64,000 bases of DNA, from assembly GCF_024199925.1 (NCBI RefSeq), contig NZ_JANADR010000001.1:3348001-3412000 (forward strand), given 5' to 3'. Both the position numbers and the translations under genes were made by a program. This document shows positions 26,357 to 33,645 of the stretch, in pieces. Numbering within the stretch: the stretch's first letter is position 1; every line of letters starts with the position of its first letter. The notes beneath the pieces were generated by a model. It did no database searches and had not been told where the DNA came from. It saw only the letters and a list, made by a program, of their open reading frames with translations. This stretch comes from Bradyrhizobium sp. CCGUVB1N3 (GTDB lineage Bacteria; Pseudomonadota; Alphaproteobacteria; Rhizobiales; Xanthobacteraceae).

Positions 26357-26794
26357 TCACCGCGTCTTGGGCGACCTCGCGACGACTTTTCGGCGGAGAA
26401 TTCCAGCGAGCTTTCGGGGATTCTTCGCCTCGCACTCCCAAATGCGGACACATCGCCAGCCGGCCTTTCGCAGGTCGGCGGCGGCGCGCGCGTCCCTGCG
26501 TACGTTCCGGTCGAACTTGGCGGTCCAGTATTCGACGTTCGAAGCTGGCATGCTCGCCCTGCGGCAGTCGTGCCTGTGCCAGAAGCAACCATGCACGAAC
26601 AATGCGATGCGCCTCGACGCGAAAACCAGGTCGGGCGTCCCGGGCAGATCTTTTCGGTGAAGTCGGAACCGCAGCCGCAATGCATGCGCTGCCTTGCGCA
26701 CCGCCATTTCTGGCTTGGTGTTTTCCGAGCGGACCTGGGCCATCGTCCATGAGCGGAGCGACGGATAGCTTTCCTTCGAGCTGTGCGTATGCAT
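26357..26794 (-). CDS. vsr: very short patch repair endonuclease Vsr
   Basis: Protein of 145 aa with all visible family marks: TMAQVRSENTKPE near the N-terminus, the catalytic-Asp region LPGTPDLVF, then FVHGCFWHRHDC and NVEYWTAKFDRNVRRD. Vsr nicks next to T:G mismatches arising from deaminated 5-methylcytosine and starts their repair. Having it beside the DruM 5mC methylase is the classic methylase/Vsr pairing. It is on the opposite strand, converging with druE with only 23 bases between the stops, so it needs its own promoter. The start was put at the ATG 26794. Confidence 0.92.
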   Translation of the reverse strand: MHTHSSKESYPSLRSWTMAQVRSENTKPEMAVRKAAHALRLRFRLHRKDLPGTPDLVFASRRIALFVHGCFWHRHDCRRASMPASNVEYWTAKFDRNVRRDARAAADLRKAGWRCVRIWECEAKNPRKLAGILRRKVVARSPKTR

Positions 26795-26948
26795 TGCGGT
26801 TCGCTTAGCGGCCTTCAGGTAAGGCCGTTTTGGACGTGCTCGGACGGTTGCTCTGCGATGGACTGCCATTGCGCGTCTAAACCGTCGAGTCCAAGTAGTT
26901 CGTCAGACACCGAACTCTATTTCGTCATCGACCCTCGGGCACTGCAAC

Positions 26949-27158
26949 TCACGTTTTCAGCTTTGCCCGCTTTTGTTTGCGGCGCTCAACATACTCGCGC
27001 GCGGCATCCTCTATTACCGACCATGCAGCCCGCCTCTCTTCGATCGCTACATCTTTGATGTCGGCGACGACCACGGGATCGAGCATCACCAAAACCTTGA
27101 CCCGATTGCCGATCGGCGTCCGCAGCCCCCTGACGGGAGCTTTCCTCCTGCCGCCCAT
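26949..27158 (-). CDS. small ribbon-helix-helix-like DNA-binding protein
   Basis: Protein of 69 aa. After a basic start it reads VKVLVMLDPVVVADIKDVA, a strand followed by a helix, and then a second helix ending in AREYVERRKQKR; this fits the ribbon-helix-helix fold of small repressors and antitoxins. The neighbouring palindromes at 27234-27266 lie about 75 bases upstream of its ATG and in front of the divergent operon at 27348, so it may regulate both. No toxin gene is adjacent. Confidence 0.65.
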   Translation of the reverse strand: MGGRRKAPVRGLRTPIGNRVKVLVMLDPVVVADIKDVAIEERRAAWSVIEDAAREYVERRKQKRAKLKT

Positions 27159-27233
27159 TCCACCTGTCCGCGTGATTCCACTTTGTTAACCATATCGGAC
27201 AGGCGCCCGCGGTGCGAGCCATAAAGGCACCGT

Positions 27234-27266
27234 CTTATATAAGAGTGCGAGTTCCTCTTATATAAG
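27234..27266. promoter_or_regulatory. pair of CTTATATAAG palindromes, probable operator
   Basis: The perfect 10-base palindrome CTTATATAAG occurs at 27234-27243 and 27257-27266, 23 bases centre to centre, inside a larger perfect inverted repeat of 12-base arms (27234-27245 and 27255-27266). Such AT-rich sequence stands out in this GC-rich region. The site lies between the divergent RHH gene and the LexA-box operon, which suits binding by an RHH dimer-of-dimers. Confidence 0.6.
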
Positions 27267-27311
27267 AATTTTCACCAACCGCTTGACTCCAGCTCGCCTT
27301 TTGCGTTCTAT

Positions 27312-27326
27312 GTTCTTGTTTTGTTC
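27312..27326 (+). promoter_or_regulatory. LexA (SOS) box upstream of the duplicated-gene operon
   Basis: GTTC-TTGTTTT-GTTC is a perfect match to the alphaproteobacterial SOS box GTTC-N7-GTTC. It ends 21 bases before the ATG at 27348, in the position expected for a repressor site over the promoter. This operon would thus be induced by DNA damage. A third GTTC lies just upstream (27305-27308). Confidence 0.8.
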
Positions 27327-27347
27327 TAAGTCACGTTGAGGTCGGTA

Positions 27348-27893
27348 ATGTCGGGCGTCGTTGGAAATTGGAGAGTCGAGCTCGTCGAGCGTTACCGCGA
27401 TCTCTTCCATCCGCCGGCCGGCGCACCGATGTCTGCCCAGGGATCCCCCGAGTGCGGGTCCGGCTGGCGCGACTTGCTCGACAGGATGTGCGTCCGAATC
27501 CGGGCCGCGGTCCGGCCTGACGGTGGTGCATTCCGCTTCACCCAGATCAAGTCCAAGTACGGGACGCTGCGCGTCTACTGGGACGGCACGCTGTCTCCGG
27601 ACGCGGCCGCCCTGGTCGAGGAAGCCATCGCCTTGGCGGAAGCCCGCAGCGCCTGTAGCTGCGAGATCTGCGGCGAGGAAGGCCGGCTCTATGAGGGCGC
27701 CTGGCTGACGACGCGCTGCACGACGCATGCCGAAGGTCGCTCGCCGGTCGCCGTCCGCCCTGGCTTCGAGAACATCTACATCGTCAGGTACGTGGTCGGC
27801 GGCAAGAGCCGGATCACCTGCCGCCGATACGACCGCGAGAACGACGCCTTCGTTGACGTTGATCCCGCCTCGCTGGACATCGAGGAGGAGTGA
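27348..27893 (+). CDS. hypothetical zinc-type protein, copy 1 of a paralogous pair
   Basis: Protein of 181 aa. Residues about 95-135 hold CSCEICGEEGRLYEG and later TTRCTTHAEG, a Cys/His set that could bind zinc; before it lies a conserved-looking FTQIKSKYGTLRVYW. The next gene is a clear paralogue. The family is unknown to me beyond its frequency in rhizobial accessory regions. ATG 27348 is supported by GAGG seven bases upstream. First gene of the LexA-box operon; the next starts one base after its stop. Confidence 0.7.
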   Translation: MSGVVGNWRVELVERYRDLFHPPAGAPMSAQGSPECGSGWRDLLDRMCVRIRAAVRPDGGAFRFTQIKSKYGTLRVYWDGTLSPDAAALVEEAIALAEARSACSCEICGEEGRLYEGAWLTTRCTTHAEGRSPVAVRPGFENIYIVRYVVGGKSRITCRRYDRENDAFVDVDPASLDIEEE

Positions 27894-27894
27894 G

Positions 27895-28425
27895 ATGGCG
27901 CGCACCCACGATTGGCGCATCGACCTCATCGAGGCACACGCCGCTCTCTTCCGCGCTCCCGTTGGACATCCGGAGCAGGCATCCGGCTATCCCTGGTGCA
28001 AAGTCGGCTGGCGCGATCTGCTCGAGCGCCTGTGCCAACGGATCGAGACCGCGCTGCGCGAAGGGGAGACCGTCCACTTCAACCAGATCAAGGAGAAGTT
28101 CGCCGGATTGCGCTGCTACTGGCGCGGCGACGTTTCGCCGCAAACGGCGGCGAAGATTCATGAGGCGGTGGCGCTCGCGGGGGCCCGCAGCGCCTGCACG
28201 TGCGAGCGGTGCGGGGCGGAGGGCAGGCTCTACAATGACAATGGCATCTACATGACGCGTTGCGTCTTGCACGGCCAGGGCATGCCCGTGCCATCCGGAC
28301 CGGGGCAGCAGAACGTCCACGTTGTACGGCTCCCGACGCCCTCTGGCTTTCGTCTCGTCGCGCGGCGCTACGACCGCGAAGCCGACCGTTTCAGCCAACC
28401 GCCGTCGCACGACAGGGAGCACTGA
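27895..28425 (+). CDS. hypothetical zinc-type protein, copy 2 of a paralogous pair
   Basis: Protein of 176 aa, similar all along to the preceding protein: shared WRDLLER, FNQIKEKFAGLRCYW, the ARSACTCERCGAEGRLY cysteine pair and the closing RYDREAD. The two genes are therefore an ancient tandem duplication that has diverged well. It follows copy 1 with a single base between stop and start. Role unknown; the shared cysteines suggest metal or nucleic-acid binding. Confidence 0.7.
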   Translation: MARTHDWRIDLIEAHAALFRAPVGHPEQASGYPWCKVGWRDLLERLCQRIETALREGETVHFNQIKEKFAGLRCYWRGDVSPQTAAKIHEAVALAGARSACTCERCGAEGRLYNDNGIYMTRCVLHGQGMPVPSGPGQQNVHVVRLPTPSGFRLVARRYDREADRFSQPPSHDREH

Positions 28426-28426
28426 A

Positions 28427-28633
28427 ATGGCCAGATTCCGCTGCCGCGCCTGCGGGCAGGAAGGCGAGTTTACCTACATCGGCGGCCACGAATGCCCACG
28501 CTGCGGCTCCGCCGACGTGCAGTTCGCGCTCGGCATCGACGAGATGCCGGTCGAGCTCATAGACCGCATCATCGAGAGCCTCAGTCAGGCTGAGTCCCTG
28601 GATGAAACTCCGACCGACGAGGAGGACCGCTGA
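28427..28633 (+). CDS. small zinc-ribbon protein
   Basis: Protein of 68 aa: FRCRACGQEGEFTYIGGHECPRCGSADV is a four-cysteine rubredoxin/zinc-ribbon pattern in the first 35 residues, followed by an acidic helix. It starts two bases after the previous stop and stops one base before the first metallophosphoesterase ATG, so it belongs to the same operon. It may serve as an adaptor or regulator; no partner can be named. Confidence 0.75.
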   Translation: MARFRCRACGQEGEFTYIGGHECPRCGSADVQFALGIDEMPVELIDRIIESLSQAESLDETPTDEEDR

Positions 28634-28634
28634 C

Positions 28635-29462
28635 ATGAGGCTCTGGATCATGTCCGACCTCCACATCGAACTCACCCGCGGTTGGGACCTGCCGGCAGCA
28701 GCCGATCGTCCGGCTTTCGACGTCTTGATCATCGCCGGCGATCTGATCCCAGGCGCGGAGCGCGGCGTCGCGTGGCTGCGCGAACGCGTGGCGGACCGGC
28801 CGGTCATCTATGTCATGGGCAATCACGAATCCTATGGCGGCGACATCGATCGCACGCTCGAAAAGGCCAGGGTCGCGGCCGAAGGAACGAACGTGTTCGT
28901 GGTGGAGAACGAGTGCGTCCGGATCGGTCACGTGATCTTTGCCGGCTGCACGCTTTGGACTGACTTCGCCATCCGCGGCGACGCATATCGTGGCATGGCG
29001 GTCGCGGGCGAGCGGATGAACGATTTCAAGAAGATCCGGACCGCGAATTACCGGCAGCGTTTCCTGCCACGACACGCGCTTACTCGGCACCTCACGTCCG
29101 TGGCGTTCCTGGAGAGCGAGATGCGCAAGCGACGCAACGGCAAACTCGTAGTCGTTTCGCACCACGCTCCAATTCCCGAGATGACCGACGACCCCGGCGG
29201 ATCGGGCGAGGATCATACGCTCGATCCCGCATATCGGAGCGATCTCAGGCGGCGGCTGATGGTGTCGGTGCCGGACGACGGGAGCGGCGCGCTGCAGCCG
29301 GCGGATCTATGGGTCTTTGGCCACACCCACTCGTCTTTCGACGCCGAGATCGGCGAGACAACGCGGGTCGTGAGCAACGCCAAGGGCTACGGCCCGTGGC
29401 CCGGCCATCAGCGCGGCTGGGACAACCCGAATTTCAACGAGAAACTCGTCATCGAGATCTGA
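28635..29462 (+). CDS. metallophosphoesterase, tandem copy 1
   Basis: Protein of 275 aa with the calcineurin-like metallophosphoesterase motifs in order: SDLHIE (7-12), GDLI (about 37-40), GNHE (about 61-64), SHHAP (about 178-182) and GHTH (about 233-236). It would hydrolyse a phosphoester with two metal ions; a nucleic-acid or nucleotide substrate is possible. A closely related copy lies 969 bases downstream. Part of the LexA-box operon. Confidence 0.88.
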   Translation: MRLWIMSDLHIELTRGWDLPAAADRPAFDVLIIAGDLIPGAERGVAWLRERVADRPVIYVMGNHESYGGDIDRTLEKARVAAEGTNVFVVENECVRIGHVIFAGCTLWTDFAIRGDAYRGMAVAGERMNDFKKIRTANYRQRFLPRHALTRHLTSVAFLESEMRKRRNGKLVVVSHHAPIPEMTDDPGGSGEDHTLDPAYRSDLRRRLMVSVPDDGSGALQPADLWVFGHTHSSFDAEIGETTRVVSNAKGYGPWPGHQRGWDNPNFNEKLVIEI

Positions 29463-29476
29463 AAAGGGGGACGGCC

Positions 29477-29602
29477 ATGATCGACGCTAGACAACCAGAT
29501 TCGCACGGAGACCCGCGCCGCCCTTTCAATGGTTTGGGATGCTTCATCATGTTCACCTTGATGCTCGATGCCGAGCCTCTCGAAGATGAAGGCGAGGACT
29601 GA
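29477..29602 (+). CDS. small hypothetical protein between the two phosphoesterases
   Basis: A 41-aa frame (starts MIDARQPDSHG, then PFNGLGCFIMFTL and an acidic end) follows the first phosphoesterase by 14 bases with GGGGGA upstream of its ATG. A related sequence follows the second phosphoesterase at 30395, but a 4-base length difference puts that copy out of frame, so its tail instead forms the start of the gene at 30463. This shows the unit was duplicated. Function unknown. Confidence 0.45.
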   Translation: MIDARQPDSHGDPRRPFNGLGCFIMFTLMLDAEPLEDEGED

Positions 29603-29603
29603 C

Positions 29604-30380
29604 ATGAGGCTCTGGATACTCAGCGATCTGCATATCGAACTCACGCGCGGGTGGGACCTGCCGCCCAGAGACGCGCGCCCTCAATTCGACGTCCTCGTCG
29701 TCGCCGGCGATCTGATTCCGCGGGCGGAGAGAGGCGTCGCGTGGCTTATCGAGCGCGTGCAGGACAAGCCCGTCATCTACGTGGCAGGCAATCATGAATT
29801 TTACGGTTGCGATATCGACAGGACCGTCGAGAAAGCGCGCGCGGCCGCGTCCGGGACGAACATCCACGTGCTGCAGAACGAAGCCGTCTCCATCGACGGC
29901 ATCACCTTCCTGGGCGCGACGCTTTGGACTGACTTCGATCTGTTCGACGACCCGGAATACGCAATGAGGGTCGCTGGCGATGTCATGAACGACTACCGCA
30001 AGATCCGGCACGGCAATTATGAATTCCGGCTGCGCCCGACGCACACCCTGACGCGCCACCTGCAATCGCGCGACTTCATCGCGCGCGAGCTGCGGAAGGG
30101 TGGGCGAAACGTCGTGGTCACGCACATGGGGCCGGTGCCGGAAGCCATGCGACGCGGTTGCGAACACGACATTTCGTCGGCGGCTTATACCAGCGATCTC
30201 CGGGATCTCATCCGCGAGGGAGCGCCTGAACTTTGGGTGTTCGGCCACACGCATGAGAGTCGCGACTTCGAGGTCCGCAGCACGCGCATCGTTAGCAACG
30301 CCAAGGGCTACGGCCCGTGGCGCGAGGGTGAGACCTGGGACAATCCGAACTTCGACGTGAACTACGTCATCGAGATCTGA
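29604..30380 (+). CDS. metallophosphoesterase, tandem copy 2
   Basis: Protein of 258 aa, closely similar to the first copy with the same opening (MRLWILSDLHIE) and motifs GDLI, GNHE, THMGP and GHTH. It lacks the insert of about 17 residues that copy 1 has before its last motif. ATG 29604 was chosen to match copy 1; an in-frame ATG at 29568 lies within the preceding small gene. Both copies appear intact, so both may be active, perhaps with different substrates. Confidence 0.87.
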   Translation: MRLWILSDLHIELTRGWDLPPRDARPQFDVLVVAGDLIPRAERGVAWLIERVQDKPVIYVAGNHEFYGCDIDRTVEKARAAASGTNIHVLQNEAVSIDGITFLGATLWTDFDLFDDPEYAMRVAGDVMNDYRKIRHGNYEFRLRPTHTLTRHLQSRDFIARELRKGGRNVVVTHMGPVPEAMRRGCEHDISSAAYTSDLRDLIREGAPELWVFGHTHESRDFEVRSTRIVSNAKGYGPWREGETWDNPNFDVNYVIEI

Positions 30381-30462
30381 AAGGGAAAACGTCCATGATC
30401 GACGACAACCATCAGCCCGCCGAAACTCGCCCCGTCATTTCAATGCTTTCGGATGCTTCGTC

Positions 30463-31044
30463 ATGTTCACTCCCACCCGCCGCGGCCGCCCCGACTTCTT
30501 CACATCCGCCAAGACCCCGACCCCGGTCCCTGCGCGACACGTTGCGTTGCGCGAGGCTCTCGTCCTGGCGTCTCTCGATCCGGCGGTCCGGTCGATCCTT
30601 CACGTTCCGTCGGCGCCTGCTGGGGCCGCGCAAGTAGAGGTCGTCGTCCTGCAGCATGACCGCGGACGATTCCATCTCGACGTCGTGCCGGCGCGCCGCG
30701 TGCGCGACCTCGACGAGGAGGGTCTCATCCAGATCGCGCTGCGCGACCTCGGTCTGGAGCCGCTCGTCGTCACGGCCGAGGACCTGCGCACCGAGCCCCG
30801 CAGATCCAATGCGCGCCTGGTCTGGTCATACAAAGACCGGCCAGTGCCCGTCCCGCTGCGCCTGAATATCCTGAAGACCGTTGCCGACGAGGGCCCGATC
30901 GAGCTTGGCCGCCTGCTCGAGATCATCCGCAGCGGCGAGGACCCCTCGCCGGCCGTGATGGCGCTCGCCTGCGCCGACCTGCTCGAAATCGACCTGACGT
31001 CCGAACCGCTCGGTCCATCCACCATGTTGAGAGCCCGCACATGA
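30463..31044 (+). CDS. hypothetical protein, weakly TnsA-like
   Basis: Protein of 193 aa. The first two thirds look alpha/beta, with a helix ALREALVLASLDPAV, a strand region VEVVVLQHDRGRFHLDVVP and a helix, a layout reminiscent of a TnsA-type endonuclease domain but without clear catalytic residues. The last 60 residues (PLRLNILKTVADEGPIELGRLLEI) look like a winged helix. I treat the TnsA comparison as a hypothesis. The start (MFTPTRR) derives from the tail of the duplicated small gene. It overlaps the next gene by four bases. Confidence 0.5.
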   Translation: MFTPTRRGRPDFFTSAKTPTPVPARHVALREALVLASLDPAVRSILHVPSAPAGAAQVEVVVLQHDRGRFHLDVVPARRVRDLDEEGLIQIALRDLGLEPLVVTAEDLRTEPRRSNARLVWSYKDRPVPVPLRLNILKTVADEGPIELGRLLEIIRSGEDPSPAVMALACADLLEIDLTSEPLGPSTMLRART

Positions 31045-31811
31045 AAAAGCCGACACGCGGTCGCCCGTCCGGCACCGTCATCCGCATGACTCCGAAACGA
31101 CGCCACGATCAACGCACGGCTCCGCTGATCGACCGCATCTACGACCCCAAGCTCGGCCGGTTCGAGGACGACGATGACGACGACCAGGTCGAGGGAAACT
31201 TCCTCCTCGAACCCGAGGAAGACGCGGCCCCGCCGGACGGCGACCGCCCGAACGCGGTGACCGCTCTGGTCGGAGCGGCCTTCGAGGCGGCCACGACGCC
31301 GGAGCTGCGGCGCCGCCTCCGCCATAACCAGGCGCTCTGCGCCATCGTCCATGTGCCGAGCACCGCTTGGGTCATGCCGGTCTCGCTCTATTTCCGGAGC
31401 ACTTTCGGCGAACGCTGGCTGCAGCAGACCAGGCATGGCCCCACTCCGGGCGACAGAGGATTCTCGACCAGCTCTGCCTCGGTCTCCCTCGCCTTGTCGG
31501 GCGGCCAATCGGTCGTCGGCATTGCCGCCGATCTGGACCTGCTTCCCCGAGCGCTGATCGGCGCCGCGGACACGACGGTCCGGCTCACGCATCCGAATGG
31601 CACCGTGCTGAAGACGGCGATTGCCAGGTTTTCGAAGCGGACGGCCCCGCCGCTCGACGATTCAATCGCGGCCGATCTCGACCTCACCGACCTCGTCGCG
31701 GCATTCCGCCCCGGCGCCGGCCCCGCGCGGATCGTGCAGCGGCTCGCTGCGGCCGCCGCCGCGCTGCGCGTCTATGCCGACAAGAGGGAGACGACGCCAT
31801 GCTCGTCGTGA
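31041..31811 (+). CDS. hypothetical protein, resembles the N-terminal part of an AAA ATPase
   Basis: Protein of 256 aa. A low-complexity acidic stretch (residues 40-48) is followed by a domain with LCAIVHVPSTAWV, then GQSVVGIAADLDLLP and AADTTVRLTHPNG, a pattern I associate with the N-terminal part of large rhizobial AAA+ proteins. The ATPase core itself is absent, so this is either a truncated ATPase or a free-standing N-domain. It overlaps its upstream neighbour by four bases (ATGA) and the next gene by 13, consistent with one operon. Confidence 0.55.
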   Translation: MKKPTRGRPSGTVIRMTPKRRHDQRTAPLIDRIYDPKLGRFEDDDDDDQVEGNFLLEPEEDAAPPDGDRPNAVTALVGAAFEAATTPELRRRLRHNQALCAIVHVPSTAWVMPVSLYFRSTFGERWLQQTRHGPTPGDRGFSTSSASVSLALSGGQSVVGIAADLDLLPRALIGAADTTVRLTHPNGTVLKTAIARFSKRTAPPLDDSIAADLDLTDLVAAFRPGAGPARIVQRLAAAAAALRVYADKRETTPCSS

Positions 31812-32065
31812 CGGTCGAGATCTTCCCCGGCGGGTTCGAGACCGCGCGGCGGACAGTCGGGACGCTGCGCATCGCGAACGAAAGCAACCTCGCCGACGTG
31901 TCGGACTACCAGGTCGTGGCCATTCGGTCCGCCAATCCCTTGACGGACGAGCCGGCAGGGGTCGCCGAATTCCGGGTCCTCGGGCACGACCGCCGGCAAG
32001 CCGTCTGGAAGCTCCTGCAGCGCGCCTGCGAGGAGGCCATCGTGGCCGACTGGGTCGAGCTCTAG
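31799..32065 (+). CDS. small hypothetical protein of a conserved rhizobial type
   Basis: Protein of 88 aa that begins MLVVTVEIFPGGFE and contains IANESNLADVSDY and RRQAVWKLLQRAC. I know this as a recurrent small protein of rhizobial genomes, function unknown. It is the last confident gene of the LexA-box operon and overlaps the previous gene by 13 bases. Confidence 0.7.
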   Translation: MLVVTVEIFPGGFETARRTVGTLRIANESNLADVSDYQVVAIRSANPLTDEPAGVAEFRVLGHDRRQAVWKLLQRACEEAIVADWVEL

Positions 32066-32760
32066 GCCAATTGAGGAGAGAAAGATGCGCTTTCTGATGG
32101 TCCTGATGCCCCCAAATTCAGCGCCCGACCTTGCACCTACGATCGGTTTGCGTCGCCCGCCGGTCCGGCCCCCCTCGAAAAGGGCGGCCTCTAGGTCGCA
32201 GGCGCGAGGTTTTCCACAGATCTGTCGAGACCCAGGAAAACTTGGCTTTGTGGTCCGCGACAGGACGCCAGAGCGCGAACGGACCCTGCCGCGGTCCTTG
32301 CGAGCCAGAGTCCGGCCAAACCCGCTTTTCAAGGATTCGAGGTTTTTGTCACAAGCGGCGGTAGTGCCGACACCGCGGCCTCGGACGCGGATTCCCCTCC
32401 ATCCGGAGTTTGCAAGTCCCGAGTCGGCAATGGACCTGGCGATGGAGCCCGAAACGACGTCAGCCTATGCCACACAAACAGATTCAACCAGCCAGTTGTG
32501 CTGGCCCAAGGTGGCGATCGTAGATTTGGCGGGGCCGGCGAGGCTTCCGAGATTCTCGTTGCGACCGAAACCAGCGATCGTCATCTTCCCGCCCGTAAAC
32601 GCAAAAGAGGCCCAAAGCGAAAGGAGACGGACGACCCCATAGGCCAAAAAACGAAAGCGGCCCCGCGCGAACGGGACCGCCTTTCGTTCAAGGGTAGCCG
32701 ACTTCGAGAAACCGGACACCGCCATCACAGAGACCCGCACCTGAACAGCTTGGCGCGGGC
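32066..32760. other. gene-poor stretch before the transposition module
   Basis: About 700 bases. A frame starting at 32085 opens with MRFLMVLMP behind a good GAGAGAAAG site, similar to the start of a YciI-type (DGPF) protein, but what follows has no protein-like pattern; I read it as a truncated gene start. Weak frames on both strands between 32465 and 32890 do not look like known proteins. The only structured element is the hairpin at 32650-32688. This is a likely seam between cargo and transposition genes. Confidence 0.4.
32650..32688. terminator. strong hairpin, probable bidirectional terminator
   Basis: The sequence AACGAAAG-CGG-CCCCG pairs with CGGG-ACCG-CCTTTCGTT around a six-base loop, with one bulged base. 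On the minus strand it ends in a run of six T, and on the plus strand in TTTCGTT, so it can stop transcription from both sides. It separates the cargo operon from the transposition genes. Confidence 0.55.
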
Positions 32761-33636
32761 ATGGCAAGGTCTCGGCCATCCGGTTTCTCCCAGATCCCCG
32801 CAATTCACCGCCCCGCCGGGAACACCCTTCCCGGCGAACGGCGAAGCCTTGCCGAAACCGGCGTCTACGAACTCACGGAGAGCTTTTTGACGAAACGAGA
32901 CAACCGGATCAGCCGGATCGCCGCCGGCCTGGTGCAGAGCGGACCCCGCATCGTCGAATCCGACGACGGCGGACCGCTGCGCCTCATCATCAACGGCCGG
33001 CACATCAAACCTACCAGCCGGTATCCCGCTTTCAAGGCGAACGGGGCAGGCCTCCCGTGCGAGGCGGATCATGAGGAGGGGCTGCTGAAGATCAGCGACG
33101 CCGACAAGGCGGTCATCAGAGTCCTAGCCCAACCGCATCGCGTCGTGATCCCTGTGCCGTGGCAGAGCCCGCCGCTGATCTATTTCCCGGACCTGCGCAG
33201 AGACTTGGCCGACGGCACGGTCGAGATCATCGAAACCGAAGGAAAGAACGATCGCAGGAAGAAGGAGCCCCACTATCAATTCAAACTCGACGTCGTCCGC
33301 GAGGTCTATGCCGGCGAAGGCTGGACGTTCCGGACACTCGTGCAGAAGCAGATATTGGGCGGCCGCCTGTACAGGAACGCCCACGAAATCAGCACCTGGG
33401 CCTATGCAAAGATCCCGTCATCCCGCCAGTTTGCGCTGGAAGCCGCCATCGACGAAGCCGCAGGAGCGCTGCCTTTCGGCAAGGCGGCGGAAATCGTCGG
33501 CGGCGCGCCGCTGCTCTATGCGCTGGTGGTCCGCCGCTCGGTCTATTTCGACCTGAAGCTGCCGGTTTCGGACGACCTCCCGGTGATGCGCGTGGATCAC
33601 GACGCACTGCGCCGCCATTCGCCGCCGTTGCTCTGA
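32761..33636 (+). CDS. tnsA: TnsA-like endonuclease of a Tn7-like element
   Basis: Protein of 291 aa. At about residues 133-160 it reads IPVPWQSPPLIYFPDLRRDLADGTVEIIETEGK: a PD pair, a strand and E-G-K, i.e. the PD-(D/E)XK core expected of TnsA, which cuts the 5' ends of the transposon DNA. Next come a helix and a segment GWTFRTLVQKQIL typical after this core. It is directly followed (nine bases) by the DDE transposase, the usual tnsA-tnsB order. The first ATG (32761) may be too early; a TTG at 32887 with GGAGAGC six bases upstream is a good alternative, giving 249 aa. Confidence 0.78.
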   Translation: MARSRPSGFSQIPAIHRPAGNTLPGERRSLAETGVYELTESFLTKRDNRISRIAAGLVQSGPRIVESDDGGPLRLIINGRHIKPTSRYPAFKANGAGLPCEADHEEGLLKISDADKAVIRVLAQPHRVVIPVPWQSPPLIYFPDLRRDLADGTVEIIETEGKNDRRKKEPHYQFKLDVVREVYAGEGWTFRTLVQKQILGGRLYRNAHEISTWAYAKIPSSRQFALEAAIDEAAGALPFGKAAEIVGGAPLLYALVVRRSVYFDLKLPVSDDLPVMRVDHDALRRHSPPLL

Positions 33637-33645
33637 GGAATCTAC

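Noticed and set aside
23727..26750. 1007-codon open frame antisense to druE
   Set aside because: Reads as Arg/Ala/Gly/Asp-rich low-quality protein opposite a gene with clear helicase and DUF1998 motifs; it is a high-GC shadow frame.
30395..30637. 80-aa frame after the second phosphoesterase
   Set aside because: It is the frameshifted copy of the small gene at 29477; past residue 16 it runs antiparallel to no known pattern and overlaps the 193-aa gene.
32085..32642. 185-aa frame starting MRFLMVLMP
   Set aside because: The start resembles a YciI-type protein but the remaining 170 residues look non-coding; treated as a truncated start in the gap description.
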